This document shows, piece after piece, positions 35,913 to 45,464 of a stretch of 64,000 nt of DNA. Every line of letters begins with the position of its first letter. Within the stretch, counting starts at the first letter, position 1. Under the pieces are notes generated by a model. The model did not search any database, was not told where the DNA came from, and worked only from the letters and a program-made list of their open reading frames with translations. The position numbers and the translations under genes are program-made. The DNA is from Lysobacter sp. M2-1. GTDB taxonomy: Bacteria; Pseudomonadota; Gammaproteobacteria; Xanthomonadales; Xanthomonadaceae. The stretch spans positions 806,001-870,000 of the forward strand of contig NZ_JAKPBU010000001.1 in the NCBI RefSeq assembly GCF_022662495.1, given 5' to 3'.

Positions 35913-36135
35913 GGGCGATCCGGGCCGTCGTGCGGCCATCACGGGACAAAAGGGCGCATAGCGTAGCGGCTTCCCCGCCCCCACGCATGAAAATCAGCGT
36001 CTTGACCAGATCGCTTCAGGTTCGGCCTTTCCGGGGGCGCGGCGCCGGAGGCAGACGCATTCGCAGGAACGGCTGGGACTGCCAGCTCGGGTGCCGCGGA
36101 ATACGGCCGCGACGGCGCGGGTCGCGAACCGGCGG

Positions 36136-36447
36136 TCAGCGCCCGCCACACCGCCAGGCGGCATAGCGCTGGCTGCCGTTGCTGGGCGGGCCCAGTGGTT
36201 GCACGGTATCGGCATTGATCCCGGGGGCCTCGTTGCGGGCGAGGGTTTCCAGTTCGTCGCGCACCTTGCGCTGGTTGCGGTCGTAGAAGGCCAGGTTGTG
36301 CCTTACCGACACCTCGATCTCGCCGCGGTTCTCGCAGCCTGCAGGCGGACCTTCGACCACCCGCACCGCGCTGGCGCCGGGGGCCATGTGCACCCAGGTG
36401 CAGGAGGTGGCGAGGGTTAGGGCGACAAGAAGCAATGGGATACGCAT
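36136..36447 (-). CDS. Small DUF4156-like lipoprotein
   Basis: 103 residues with a lipoprotein signal MRIPLLLVALTLATSC and lipid-attachment Cys at 16. The mature part (VRVVEGPPAGCENRGEIEV...VRDELETLARNEA...GINADTV) resembles DUF4156 lipoproteins, with a second Cys at 38 and a late Cys in AAWRCGG. The ATG at 36447 follows AGGAATCGGAC. It is likely anchored in the outer membrane, role unknown. It lies downstream of, and on the same strand as, the M16 peptidase gene but is separated from it by a hairpin. Confidence 0.8.
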   Translation of the reverse strand: MRIPLLLVALTLATSCTWVHMAPGASAVRVVEGPPAGCENRGEIEVSVRHNLAFYDRNQRKVRDELETLARNEAPGINADTVQPLGPPSNGSQRYAAWRCGGR

Positions 36448-36534
36448 GTCCGATTCCTGGTGGTGGGTCGTGAAAAGGCGGCTGCCGGCCCGCACGACGC
36501 GGCGCACGGCCAACTTACCGCGGGCAAGCTGAAG

Positions 36535-36561
36535 GCCGCCGCCTGCAGCGATTGCGGCGGC
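36535..36561 (-). terminator. GC-rich hairpin after the M16 peptidase gene
   Basis: GCCGCCGC and GCGGCGGC form an 8-base stem with an 11-base loop, starting 9 bases after the peptidase stop. There is no T-run on the minus strand, so termination is doubtful. Confidence 0.3.
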
Positions 36562-36570
36562 AACAGGCAC

Positions 36571-39438
36571 CTACGGGGTAGCCGCCACCGGCTTGCCATC
36601 GGCATCGACCACCGTCACCTCGCCCAGGTTGAGTGCGCGCACCTGCGATTCGATCTTGGACAGGTCGCCGACGATCACCCAGGTGAGCTGGTCCGGATCC
36701 AGGCCCCTGGCCGCAGCATTGGCCTGTGTCGGGGTGAACGCGGCCACTTCGGCGTTGCGCACCTGCACCCAGTCATCCGGGCGTCCGTAGCGGACGATGC
36801 CACCTATCGTGCCCATGACCGCGGCCGCGGTTTCGTAGGCGCCGGGCTGGCTGCGCAGCTCATTGGCCACGACCTTGTCCACTTCGGCCTGCGTCGCGGG
36901 CGTCTGGCCAGTGGCGTACTCGGCGACCTCGCGCTGGATCTCGGCCACCGATTCGGCGGTTTTGTCGATCTGCACCGGCGCCACCGCCAGGAACGGCCGC
37001 TGACCGAGCGCGCCCATCAGCATGGTGCGGGCGCCGTACGACCAGTGCTTCGTCTCGCGCAGGTTCATGTTGAGGCGCGAGGTGAACGACCCGCCCAGCA
37101 CTTCGTTGGCCATTTCCAGCGAGACCGCTCCCGGGTCCTTGCTCGACGGGACCAGCTCGCCGGCATAGATATTGGCCTGGACCGCGCCAGGCTGGTCAAT
37201 CAGGAACACGCGCGGCTTGGCCGGACGCGCGACGGTCGGAACCGGCACGCCTGCCTTGGCGGTGCCCTCGCCCGTCCAGTCGCCGAAATGCCTGTCCAGC
37301 AGCGGCACGATTTCCGCCAGCGTGGTATCGCCGACCACGATCACCGTGGCCTGTTCGGGGCGCAGCCACTGCGCCTGGTAGGCCAGCAGCTGCTCGCGGG
37401 TCAGCGCGCCGATCGCAGCTTCGGTGCCGCTGCCGGTGAACGGGATGCCATAAGGATGGCCATCGCCGTACAACAGCGGCGGCAGCACCCGCAGCGCCGC
37501 GGTCTGGGGCCGCGCCTTTTCCTGCGCGATGCCTGCGATCCACTGCGCCTTGACCCGCTCGATTTCGGCCTGGTCGAAGCGCGGCTGGCGCAGCATGGTC
37601 GCGAACAGCGCGATCGATGGGTCGAGCGTTTCCTTAAGCGCCGAGAGCGATGCGCTGGCGCCGTCGAGCGACGCGCCCGCACCAAGCTCGGCACCCAGCT
37701 CTTCCTTGCGCGACGCGAACGTCAGCGCGTCCATCTCGCCCGCGCCTTCGTCGAGCATTTCGGTGGCGAAGCCGGCCGTGCCGGCCTGCGCTGCCGGATC
37801 GCTGGCGTATCCGCCGTCGAATTCATAGCTGATGTTCACCACCGGGACCGCATGGCGTTCGGCCAGCACCACGGTGCTGCCGTTCTTCAGCCTGCCCCGC
37901 TGCAGCGCCGGGAACTTGAGCGACGGGAAGGTTTCGACTTGCGGGACTCCGGCCTTGCGGTCGATGGTGCTGGCGCTGGTGGTGTATTTCGGATCGGCCT
38001 TGGGCAGCGCGAACGGCGCCGGCTTGCTCGAGGCTTGTTCTGCCAACTCCTTGCGCACGCCGGGCTTGACCAGGAAGGTATGGCTTGGATGACCCAGCCA
38101 TTTCGCACCGGCGGCGCGGACCTGCTCCGGCGTCGCCTCCGCCACCGCGCGCAGCGAATCGCGGAAGCAACCAGGGTCTCCTTCGTAGATCGCGCACGCC
38201 GCCAGCGCGTCGGCCTTGCCGCCGAAGCCGCCGATCCGTTCGATGCCGCGAATGAAGCCGGCGCGGTAGCTGGTCTTGGCCCGCGCCAGTTCCTCGGCGG
38301 TCGGGCCTTCGGCGATCAGCCGCTGCAGCTCCTCGTCGATGATCGCCTCGACCCTGGCCGGATCCACACCCTGCTTGACCATGGCGTTGATCAGAAAATT
38401 GCCGGACAGCTGCGCGCCGTAGTTGGCGGTGCCGACGCTGTCGACCAGCCGGTCGCGGTGGACCAGACGGGTATCCAGGCGCGAGCTGGCGCTGCCGCCG
38501 AGCACGTCGGAGAACAGGTCCAGCATGTCCGCCTCGCGCGTGCCCGCCTGCGGCACGTTCCACATCCGCCGCACCAGCACCTGCGGCACCTTGTCCTCGA
38601 GTTCGGTGCGGCCGGATTCGCGCAGCACGGCCAGGGCCACCTGCGGCTGGGCCATCGTGGGCGTCGCGGGGATGTCGCCGAAGTATTTCGCGACCTTGTC
38701 CTTCGCGGTGGCCAGATCGATGTCGCCAGCCAGCACCAGCACCGCGTTGTTGGGCCCGTACCAGGTGCGGAACCAGGTCTTGACGTCCTCGAGCGATGCG
38801 GCGTTGAGATCATTCATCGAGCCGATGGTGGTGTGGTGGTACGGATGCCCCTGCGGATACATCGTGGCACTGACCACTTCGCGCAGCTGCCCGTAGGGCT
38901 GGTTCATACCCTGGCGCTTTTCGTTCTGGACCACGCCGCGCTGCTCGTCGAGGGTCTTCTGGTCGATCGCGCCCAGCAGATGGCCCATGCGGTCGGATTC
39001 CATCCACAGCGCCATGTCCAGCGCCGTGGTCGGCACGTTCTGGAAATAATTGGTGCGGTCGGTGTTGGTCGTGCCGTTCATGTCGGTGGCACCGGCCTGC
39101 TCGAACGGCGTGAAATATTCGCCCGGCGCGTTTTCCGAGCCGTTGAACATCAGATGCTCGAACAGATGGGCGAAGCCGCTGCGTCCGACCGGCTCGTCCT
39201 TGCTGCCCACGTGGTACCACAGGTTCACCGCCACGATCGGCGCCTTGCGGTCGGTATGCACGATGACGCGCAAGCCGTTGGGCAGGGTGAATTCCTCGTA
39301 GGGGATGTCGACCGCGGCGCGCGCAGCGTCTCCGGATCCAGTCCGGGGCAGCTTCTGGGCGTAGGCATCGAAGGCCGGCCCGCAGCTGGTTGCGAGGGCG
39401 AGCGTGAGCAGGACGACACGGGAACGAGCAAAGGACAT
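36571..39438 (-). CDS. M16 family zinc metallopeptidase, exported
   Basis: 955 residues: two M16 modules in one chain. A signal peptide (MSFARSRVVLLTLALATSCGPAFDAYA) could be read as a lipobox at ATSC or as an ordinary signal. The first module carries the inverted zinc motif HLFEH near 83-87 with the downstream Glu in EQRGVVQNEKRQ. The second module (from about 480) lacks HxxEH, as usual for the non-catalytic half. It should degrade peptides in the periplasm or at the outer membrane. The ATG at 39438 follows AAGGAGTCTC, which decides the start. It is transcribed divergently from the SDR gene at 39534. Confidence 0.9.
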   Translation of the reverse strand: MSFARSRVVLLTLALATSCGPAFDAYAQKLPRTGSGDAARAAVDIPYEEFTLPNGLRVIVHTDRKAPIVAVNLWYHVGSKDEPVGRSGFAHLFEHLMFNGSENAPGEYFTPFEQAGATDMNGTTNTDRTNYFQNVPTTALDMALWMESDRMGHLLGAIDQKTLDEQRGVVQNEKRQGMNQPYGQLREVVSATMYPQGHPYHHTTIGSMNDLNAASLEDVKTWFRTWYGPNNAVLVLAGDIDLATAKDKVAKYFGDIPATPTMAQPQVALAVLRESGRTELEDKVPQVLVRRMWNVPQAGTREADMLDLFSDVLGGSASSRLDTRLVHRDRLVDSVGTANYGAQLSGNFLINAMVKQGVDPARVEAIIDEELQRLIAEGPTAEELARAKTSYRAGFIRGIERIGGFGGKADALAACAIYEGDPGCFRDSLRAVAEATPEQVRAAGAKWLGHPSHTFLVKPGVRKELAEQASSKPAPFALPKADPKYTTSASTIDRKAGVPQVETFPSLKFPALQRGRLKNGSTVVLAERHAVPVVNISYEFDGGYASDPAAQAGTAGFATEMLDEGAGEMDALTFASRKEELGAELGAGASLDGASASLSALKETLDPSIALFATMLRQPRFDQAEIERVKAQWIAGIAQEKARPQTAALRVLPPLLYGDGHPYGIPFTGSGTEAAIGALTREQLLAYQAQWLRPEQATVIVVGDTTLAEIVPLLDRHFGDWTGEGTAKAGVPVPTVARPAKPRVFLIDQPGAVQANIYAGELVPSSKDPGAVSLEMANEVLGGSFTSRLNMNLRETKHWSYGARTMLMGALGQRPFLAVAPVQIDKTAESVAEIQREVAEYATGQTPATQAEVDKVVANELRSQPGAYETAAAVMGTIGGIVRYGRPDDWVQVRNAEVAAFTPTQANAAARGLDPDQLTWVIVGDLSKIESQVRALNLGEVTVVDADGKPVAATP

Positions 39439-39533
39439 GAGACTCCTTGCGTAGCGATAGGGCAGACAGTCCCTCATGCTAGCCGGACATCGTGCGCCCT
39501 ACACTTGCCAGAGGTCATCGCAAGGAGATTCAC

Positions 39534-40244
39534 ATGCCCAACGCCCTGGTCACCGGCGCCAATCGCGGTTTAGGTCTGGCCCTGGTGCGCGCGCTGCTCA
39601 CCCGCGGCGATCGCGTCATTGCAGCCTGCCGCCATCCGGGCAAGGCAAACGATCTCAACCGATTGACGGGCGAGCATCCCGGGCGCCTGCACGTGCTGCC
39701 GCTGGACCTGACCGATCCCAAATCGCACCACGAACTGGCGCGCGAACTTCCGCTGGTGCTCGGGAACGATGCGGGCGAAGGCCGGATCGATCTGCTGATC
39801 AACAACGCCGGCGTGCTGCATTCGGGCGAGCGATTCGGCAAGGTCACGGCGGCGAACCTGGAGGACAGCTTCCGCACCAATGCGATGGGGCCGTTCCTGC
39901 TGACCCAGGCGTTGGCGCCGCTGCTGGCCGACGACGCCAAGGTGGCCAACATCACCTCGGAACTCGGCTCGATCGCCGGGGTGACCCGGTTCGGCACGCC
40001 CAGCTACAACATCAGCAAGGCGGCCTTGAACATGGCAAGCGTTTTGCTGAAGCATGCGCTGGCCGATCGCCGCATCACGGTGCTGGCATTGCATCCGGGC
40101 TGGGTGCGCACCGAGATGGGCGGCAACGAGGCGACGCTGCCGCCGGCACAGTCCGCCGAGAGCCTGTTGCGCGTGATCGACGGCGCCTCACTCGCCGATT
40201 CCGGAAAGTACCTCGACTGGAACGGCGAGCCGTTGCCCTGGTAG
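39534..40244 (+). CDS. SDR family oxidoreductase
   Basis: 236 residues, classical short-chain dehydrogenase. Cofactor motif TGANRGLG at 7-14, NNAG near 84, catalytic Ser in NITSELGS and YNISK Tyr/Lys near 160. It resembles the C-factor/carbonyl-reductase subgroup; the substrate is unknown. The ATG lies 6 bases after AAGGAG (39522-39527), which selects it over an upstream in-frame start. No obvious operon partner; transcription is divergent from the M16 peptidase. Confidence 0.85.
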   Translation: MPNALVTGANRGLGLALVRALLTRGDRVIAACRHPGKANDLNRLTGEHPGRLHVLPLDLTDPKSHHELARELPLVLGNDAGEGRIDLLINNAGVLHSGERFGKVTAANLEDSFRTNAMGPFLLTQALAPLLADDAKVANITSELGSIAGVTRFGTPSYNISKAALNMASVLLKHALADRRITVLALHPGWVRTEMGGNEATLPPAQSAESLLRVIDGASLADSGKYLDWNGEPLPW

Positions 40245-40401
40245 CTGCTGGATTCGCCGAGTCCATCTGCGCGTTGGCGAGGGCGCAATGCCCGTTTCCG
40301 CGAACGTTCATCGCGACAAAGCCATGCTGTCGCGCTAATGCTGCGCGGTGACGCGTGCATGCTGTTCGAACCCACGTCGTCGTCCAGACCATGGAGATCG
40401 C

Positions 40402-40722
40402 ATGAAATCCCGCCTACTGCTGGCGGCCGCCATGTTGCTGTCGCTCCCCGCCCTTGCCGGCCGTCTCACCGATGCCGACAAGCTCAACCAGCTCAAGCCG
40501 GGCAAGACCACGGCCGCCCAGACAGTCGAACTGCTCGGCAAACCGAATCAGGAAAACCGCAGTCCGGACGGGCGCTACGCCTACATGTACGAATTCGACC
40601 TCCCCAACCAGGCCGATCCATCGCAGCCCAGCCTGCAGGGCGTGGCCGCACTGCTGTTCTCGACCGGCAACGTGCTGGAGGACGTGCAGATGTTCAAGAA
40701 GGCCGGTGCCGCGAAGAAGTAG
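40402..40722 (+). CDS. Small exported BamE-like protein
   Basis: 106 residues. A signal peptide (MKSRLLLAAAMLLSLPALAG) lacks a lipobox Cys, so this would be soluble in the periplasm. The mature part has the pattern LKPGKTTAAQTVELLGKPNQE, as in SmpA/OmlA (BamE-like) folds: a helix with the GxTxxxVxxLLGxP motif, then beta strands. It is not BamE itself, which is a lipoprotein. GGAG lies 7 bases before the ATG. Function unknown. Confidence 0.75.
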   Translation: MKSRLLLAAAMLLSLPALAGRLTDADKLNQLKPGKTTAAQTVELLGKPNQENRSPDGRYAYMYEFDLPNQADPSQPSLQGVAALLFSTGNVLEDVQMFKKAGAAKK

Positions 40723-40770
40723 ATTGCCGTGGGGATTGACCGCGGCTGCGCGCCGCGGCGCAATGCACGG

Positions 40771-41250
40771 ATGTTCGACGTCATCCTCCACCAGCCGGAG
40801 ATACCACCCAACACCGGCAACGTGATCCGGCTGTGCGCCAATACCGGCGCGCGCCTGCATCTGGTCGAACCATTGGGGTTCTCGCTGGAGGATCGCCTGC
40901 TGCGGCGCGCCGGCCTGGATTACCACGAATACGCCGCGCTGCAGGTGCACAGCTCGCTGGAGGAGGCGATTGCGGCGATCGCGCTGGCCAACGGCGCGAC
41001 ACTTCGCCTGTTCGCGCTCAGCACCCGCAATGCAGTGCGCTACGACGCACCGGCCTATGCGCGCAACGATGCGTTCCTGTTTGGAAGCGAAACCCGCGGG
41101 CTTCCGGACGAAGTGCTGGCGCAGATCCCCCCGCAACAGCGGCTGCGGCTGCCGATGCAGCCGGGAAATCGCAGCCTCAACCTGTCCAATGCGGTCGCGG
41201 TGACCGTGTTCGAGGCCTGGCGCCAGCTCGGCTTTTCGGGCGCGACCTGA
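40771..41250 (+). CDS. trmL: tRNA (cytidine/uridine-2'-O-)-methyltransferase TrmL
   Basis: 159 residues (E. coli TrmL 157), the minimal SPOUT methyltransferase. It begins [21 protein letters not shown]; the trefoil-knot AdoMet site is built from [11 protein letters not shown] near 102-112 and the [16 protein letters not shown] block near 130-145. It 2'-O-methylates position 34 of tRNA-Leu isoacceptors. The ATG at 40771 starts the conserved first strand. Confidence 0.95.
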   Translation: MFDVILHQPEIPPNTGNVIRLCANTGARLHLVEPLGFSLEDRLLRRAGLDYHEYAALQVHSSLEEAIAAIALANGATLRLFALSTRNAVRYDAPAYARNDAFLFGSETRGLPDEVLAQIPPQQRLRLPMQPGNRSLNLSNAVAVTVFEAWRQLGFSGAT

Positions 41251-41380
41251 ACCGCGCGCAAAAGTTCCTGTACTTGATAGTTCAGGATTCAGCCCCAGTT
41301 GATCGCCGCGACGCAGAATCCGCCGCCGAGGGGTGCTGTTAACGCAACCCTTCGAAAAAACAATCAGAAAGGAACAACCC

Positions 41381-42025
41381 ATGAAGCGTCATTTGCTTGC
41401 CCCTACCCTGCTCGGTGCGACCCTGTTCGCCGCACTGCCTCTCGCCGCGTCGGCGCAGAACGCCAGCGGCCTGAACTACAACTATGTCGAAGGCGGCTAT
41501 GTCGCCACCAACCTGGACAACGACAACGGCGACATCGATGCCGATGGTTTCGGCGTGAACGCCTCGGCCGCACTGTCCGACAACTTCCACATCTTCGGCG
41601 GCTACGCCTCGCAGGACACCGACACCTTCGAACTGGTCGATGGCGGCGAGCGGGTGAACACCGACGCCAACCAGTGGCGGATCGGCCTGGGCTACAACCT
41701 GCCGATCGCAGCCAGCACCGATCTGGTCGCACGCGCGGCCTATGAGAAGTTCGAGATCGACGACGTGACCGTGGATGGCGAGACCTTCGACATCAACGAA
41801 GGCGACGACGGCTACAGCGCCGAGGTCGGCGTGCGCACCGCGTTCACCGACAACCTGGAAGGTCACGCCTTCGCCGGCTACGAGGACTACGGCAACGACG
41901 CCGACGACTTCTACGGTAGGGTCGGCGCGCAGGTGAAGTTCAACCCCCGCTGGGGCATCAGCGGCGACGTGAAGTTCGCCGATGGCGATACCCAGTGGTT
42001 CGTCGGTCCGAGGTTCAGCTGGTAA
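41381..42025 (+). CDS. Ax21-family outer membrane protein
   Basis: 214 residues with a cleavable signal peptide (about 1-25, ending AASAQ) and a beta-barrel of alternating hydrophobic residues. LNYNYVEGGYVATN near the start and the terminal FVGPRFSW, ending in an aromatic residue as barrel proteins do, are typical of the Xanthomonadaceae Ax21 family. Ax21 was once proposed as a secreted signal; it is better seen as an outer membrane or vesicle protein. AGAAAGGA precedes the ATG by about 8 bases, and a strong terminator follows, so it is a single-gene unit. Confidence 0.88.
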   Translation: MKRHLLAPTLLGATLFAALPLAASAQNASGLNYNYVEGGYVATNLDNDNGDIDADGFGVNASAALSDNFHIFGGYASQDTDTFELVDGGERVNTDANQWRIGLGYNLPIAASTDLVARAAYEKFEIDDVTVDGETFDINEGDDGYSAEVGVRTAFTDNLEGHAFAGYEDYGNDADDFYGRVGAQVKFNPRWGISGDVKFADGDTQWFVGPRFSW

Positions 42026-42105
42026 AGGGACCCGCCCGCTACCGGGCACCGACGACAGCGTCATTCGCGACTGATTGTCTCTCTCCCCCTGACGTCGCGA
42101 GTTCA

Positions 42106-42133
42106 CCCCGGCCTTTCGAGGCCGGGGTTTTTT
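42106..42133 (+). terminator. Intrinsic terminator of the Ax21-like gene
   Basis: CCCCGGCCT-TTCG-AGGCCGGGG then TTTTTT: a perfect 9-base stem with a stable TTCG tetraloop and a six-T tail, 80 bases after the stop codon. Confidence 0.95.
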
Positions 42134-42214
42134 ATGCATGTGACGCAGAGCCGCGAACGTGGGCGTGGCCTAGCGCGATCGCCCTAACTTTCGACCGGAT
42201 GCGGCGCGAGAGAC

Positions 42215-42238
42215 ATTCGCGGCCAGGGCCGCTCCCAC
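42215..42238. repeat. REP-like palindrome
   Basis: Reading the minus strand GTGGGAGC then GGCCCTGGCCGCGAAT, the common GTGGGAGCGGC-type intergenic palindrome of Xanthomonadaceae. It lies between the Ax21-like gene and gpsA, which converge. Apart from this and the terminator, I see nothing else in the 295-base gap. Confidence 0.65.
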
Positions 42239-42320
42239 AGTGCGCCGGCGCGGTAAAACGTTCCGATGATGCGAGTGTCCCGGGCCGCTGCGGCGGCGCG
42301 TAGGCAACGGCTGCGGAACG

Positions 42321-43358
42321 TCAGTCGCGACGCGGAAACAGTTCGACCGGATACTCGGCTTTCTGCTCGCGCGCGAGCAGCCGGGCCAGGCCCTCGGCCG
42401 GGGTGATATCGCCATGCAGCACGTCGCGGACATTGCTGGCGATGGGCAGTTCCACTCCGAACCGGTCGGCCAGCCGCATGACTTCATCGGCGGTCTGGAT
42501 CGATTCGACCACCTGGCCGATCTCGCGCACCGCCTCGTCGATCGACTGCCCGCGCCCCAGCGCAAGGCCGAGTCGCCGATTGCGCGACAGGTCGCCGGTG
42601 CAGGTCAGCACCAGGTCGCCCAGCCCGGCCAGGCCCATCAGGGTTTCCGGACGCCCGCCGATGGCGATATTCAGACGCAGCATCTCGTTGAGTCCGCGCG
42701 TGATCAGTCCGGCGCGCGCATTGAGGCCCAGGTCCATGCCATCCGCGACGCCGGTGGCGACCGCGAGCACGTTCTTCATCGCCCCGCCGAGCTCGGCGCC
42801 GCGCATGTCGTTACCGGTATAGGCGCGGAACGCCGGGCCGTGCAGGGCATCGGCCACCGCCTGGCAGAAGCCCTCGTCCTCGCCATGCACCGTGAGCGCA
42901 GTAGGCAGGCCCGCCGCGACCTCCCTGGCGAAGGACGGGCCGGTGACCACGGCCAAGGGGACGTCCTCACCAAGCAGATCGCCGGCGACTTCGTGCAAAA
43001 AACGCCCGCTGCCGGGCTCGAAGCCCTTGGTGGCCCAGGCGACCCCCGCATGCGCCGCCCGCAACGGTGCGAGCGCGCGCAAGGTCTCGGCAAACGCGTG
43101 CGAGGGCACGACTACCAGCACCAGGTCGCAACCGGCCAGCGCGGCGTGCAGCTCGGTGCTCGCGGCGAGCGCCTCGGGCAGCGCGATGCCGGGCAGGTAG
43201 CGCGGATTCTCCCGGCGCGCCCGGATCGCGTCGATCACGGTGGCATCCCGCCCCCACAGCACCACCTCGTAGCCGTGGCGCGCGATCAGCGCGGCGAGCG
43301 CGGTACCCCAGGAGCCCGCGCCAAGGACGGCGATCGCCGGTTTGTGCTCAGCATCCAC
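42321..43358 (-). CDS. gpsA: Glycerol-3-phosphate dehydrogenase [NAD(P)+]
   Basis: 345 residues. The N-terminal [10 protein letters not shown] motif (residues 14-23) binds NAD(P)H; the TKGFEPG and GPSFAREVA blocks are present, as is the catalytic Lys in [12 protein letters not shown]. It makes sn-glycerol-3-phosphate for phospholipid synthesis. GTG start. It lies 20 bases downstream of secB, the conserved secB-gpsA order. Confidence 0.96.
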   Translation of the reverse strand: MDAEHKPAIAVLGAGSWGTALAALIARHGYEVVLWGRDATVIDAIRARRENPRYLPGIALPEALAASTELHAALAGCDLVLVVVPSHAFAETLRALAPLRAAHAGVAWATKGFEPGSGRFLHEVAGDLLGEDVPLAVVTGPSFAREVAAGLPTALTVHGEDEGFCQAVADALHGPAFRAYTGNDMRGAELGGAMKNVLAVATGVADGMDLGLNARAGLITRGLNEMLRLNIAIGGRPETLMGLAGLGDLVLTCTGDLSRNRRLGLALGRGQSIDEAVREIGQVVESIQTADEVMRLADRFGVELPIASNVRDVLHGDITPAEGLARLLAREQKAEYPVELFPRRD

Positions 43359-43378
43359 GCGTGAGCGCCGATGCCGGT

Positions 43379-43903
43379 TCAGGCGTTGCCGGCGGGCTCG
43401 GACGTGGCGAGGTCGCCGTTGCCCTGGGCGGCGCGCTGGCGCAGGCCTTCGGCGTACAGCGCCTCGAAGTTGATCGGCTGCAGCAGGAACGGCGGGAAGC
43501 CACCGGCCTGGATCAGCTCGCTGATGGTCTGGCGCGCGTAGGGATACAGCACGTTCGGGCAGTGCGTGCCGAGCATGCCGTCCAGCGTCGCCTCGTCGAA
43601 CCCGGCCAGACCGAAGATCCCGGCCTGTTGCACTTCGGCCAGGTACGCGGTCTTCTCACCCGCGGTGCAGGTCAGGGTGATCCCCAGCACCACCTCATAG
43701 GCGTTGTCGCCCACGCGCTGCACGCGCTGGTTCAGATTCATCTGCAGCTGCGGCTGGGCCGGCTCGCTGAACACCTGCGGGGCATTGGGCACCTCGAACG
43801 AGACGTCCTTGACGTAGATCTTTTCCACCGTGAACTGCGGGCCATTGGTCTCGGCCGGACCGGCGGCACCGTCATTCATGCCATTCAGGGCTTCATCGGA
43901 CAT
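43379..43903 (-). CDS. secB: Protein-export chaperone SecB
   Basis: 174 residues, slightly longer than E. coli SecB (155) through extra N- and C-terminal tails. Conserved blocks: [63 protein letters not shown] cut here by the family's usual spacing. It holds preproteins unfolded and delivers them to SecA. The neighbours are a membrane rhodanese upstream and gpsA downstream, as in yibN-grxC-secB-gpsA of E. coli, but grxC is missing. Confidence 0.96.
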   Translation of the reverse strand: MSDEALNGMNDGAAGPAETNGPQFTVEKIYVKDVSFEVPNAPQVFSEPAQPQLQMNLNQRVQRVGDNAYEVVLGITLTCTAGEKTAYLAEVQQAGIFGLAGFDEATLDGMLGTHCPNVLYPYARQTISELIQAGGFPPFLLQPINFEALYAEGLRQRAAQGNGDLATSEPAGNA

Positions 43904-44043
43904 CGTTCAACTCCAACGCTGTGCGTCTATGCGAAAAAGAGGGCGATTATGGCATGGGCCGGATACGCAGGCAGGCGCCCGCCATGCCGCGGGCACGTCG
44001 GTCAGGGGCCAGGCAGCGCGTACACACAGCGCATCCCGATCGG

Positions 44044-44490
44044 TCAGCCGCGACCCTTGACCAGAGGCAGATCGGCCTGTTGCCAACCGGCGATGCCGCC
44101 GTCGAGCGCGTAGACATGTTCGAAGCCGGCCTTCTTCAGCCGCCGCGCGGCGCCGCTGGAAGCCTGCCCGTCCTTGCATACCACCACCACCGGTAGCGCC
44201 TTGGCGCCTGCGAGCTTCTTGTTCTCCGGATCGAACTGGCTCATCAGCACATTTTTCGCGCCTGGAATATGTCCCTTCTCGAAGTCGGCGGCCGGACGCA
44301 GGTCCACGACCAGCGCGTTCTCGCGATTGATCAGCGCGGTCAGCGCGGCCGGGCGCAGCAGCTTGAAACCGCGGAACAGCTGCGCGATCTCGTTGCCAAT
44401 GATCGCCAGGGTGAGCACGGCCAGGCCGATGGACAGCAGGGGGTGACGGCCGGCGAAGGCCATCAATTCTTCAAGGTTCACGGGGGCCAT
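44044..44490 (-). CDS. Membrane-anchored rhodanese (YibN-like)
   Basis: 148 residues. A membrane span near 17-36 (PLLSIGLAVLTLAIIGNEIA) is followed by a rhodanese domain with active-site Cys in VVVCKDGQASSGAARRL near 105. It is the positional and structural equivalent of E. coli YibN, encoded ahead of secB. The substrate is unknown; a sulfur-transfer or persulfide role is likely. A gap of 140 bases, where grxC would be expected, separates it from secB and shows no coding sequence. Confidence 0.88.
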   Translation of the reverse strand: MAPVNLEELMAFAGRHPLLSIGLAVLTLAIIGNEIAQLFRGFKLLRPAALTALINRENALVVDLRPAADFEKGHIPGAKNVLMSQFDPENKKLAGAKALPVVVVCKDGQASSGAARRLKKAGFEHVYALDGGIAGWQQADLPLVKGRG

Positions 44491-44544
44491 GCGCTCCGGG
44501 TCGGGCCGGCATTGTCGCCTGCGCCGCCCGAGGCTGGCAAAAAA

Positions 44545-44964
44545 CTACATTCCGGCCCAGAAATCCGGCAGGCCGGAGGTGATCCACCAGGTCTTGGTCG
44601 CCGGGTCGAAGCGCCACACCTCGGTGTAACGGATGCTGCGCTCGGTCATGGTGTGCTTGTTGATCACGCCGATCTGGATCTCACGCCGCGCGTGCAGCTT
44701 GTCTGCAGAAACCTCCGCGGCCAGATCGGTGTAGCCGGATATCTGGATCTGCTTGTAGCGTTCGAACTCGAGCGCGGTCTTGGGATATTTTGCGCGGATC
44801 TCTGGGTCGACTACCGACCAGGCGCCCTCGAAATCGCCCCAGCGGATCGCGGCTGAGTAGTCGTACTGGCGCTGCTCCAGCTCGCTGCGCTTGTCGCCGC
44901 CGGTCGCGCAACCGGCCAGCGCCAGCACCAACCATATCAGTACGCCCCAGTTTGCCGTCCGCAT
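44545..44964 (-). CDS. Hypothetical lipoprotein
   Basis: 139 residues. Lipoprotein signal MRTANWGVLIWLVLALAGC with the lipid-modified Cys at 19. The mature part alternates helix (KRSELEQRQYDYSAAIRWGDFEGAW) and strands (ARREIQIGVIN, RSIRYTEVWRFD, WWITSGLP), resembling an NTF2-like fold, but I cannot name it. The frame continues upstream past the ATG at 44964, but only this start gives a signal peptide. Confidence 0.75.
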   Translation of the reverse strand: MRTANWGVLIWLVLALAGCATGGDKRSELEQRQYDYSAAIRWGDFEGAWSVVDPEIRAKYPKTALEFERYKQIQISGYTDLAAEVSADKLHARREIQIGVINKHTMTERSIRYTEVWRFDPATKTWWITSGLPDFWAGM

Positions 44965-44992
44965 GTCCGCTCTCCCCGCAGTCGCGGCCATC

Positions 44993-45451
44993 CTACCCTT
45001 TGGCGATCGCCACGTAACGCCCCTCGGCGCGAACCGCGTCTCCGCCGGCGGGCATGAGCACGCAGGCGGCAATAATCACCGAGACGCGACCATGGGCACG
45101 CAGTGCGGCGGCGATGTCGGGCCACGCTTGCCCGGTCGCCAACCATGCGCGGGCTTCCAGATCGGCGTACAGCGGCGCGCGATAGCGCACCCGGGTGTCG
45201 GCGACGAAGACATCGGCGGAAAGCCCGGCTTCGCGCAGCTTGAGAGTGACCAGCCCCCAGCCTGCCAGGGTCATCAGCGACACCAGGCTCCCACCGAATG
45301 CGCAGTCCTTGTCGTTGACGTGCGCCGCCAACGGCGCGCGCAGCCGCAGCGTCTCGCCGTCGCAGGCCGCCGGCTGCAGCTGCAGCGCGGCCACGGGGGG
45401 CATCGCGCGGTAGTGCGCATCCAGCCAGCTCAAATCCGCTTGTGATTCCAT
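44993..45451 (-). CDS. Thioesterase-like protein, YiiD C-terminal type
   Basis: 152 residues with a hot-dog fold: NDKDCAFGGSLVSLMTLAGW forms the central helix region and DVFVADTRVRYRAPLYADLEARAW the strands. This matches the thioesterase domain at the C-terminus of YiiD. The substrate is unknown. Its ATG is only 13 bases from the divergent hemD ATG, so each gene's promoter must lie inside the other unless one start is misplaced. Confidence 0.82.
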   Translation of the reverse strand: MESQADLSWLDAHYRAMPPVAALQLQPAACDGETLRLRAPLAAHVNDKDCAFGGSLVSLMTLAGWGLVTLKLREAGLSADVFVADTRVRYRAPLYADLEARAWLATGQAWPDIAAALRAHGRVSVIIAACVLMPAGGDAVRAEGRYVAIAKG

Positions 45452-45464
45452 CTATGCTCCTCGT

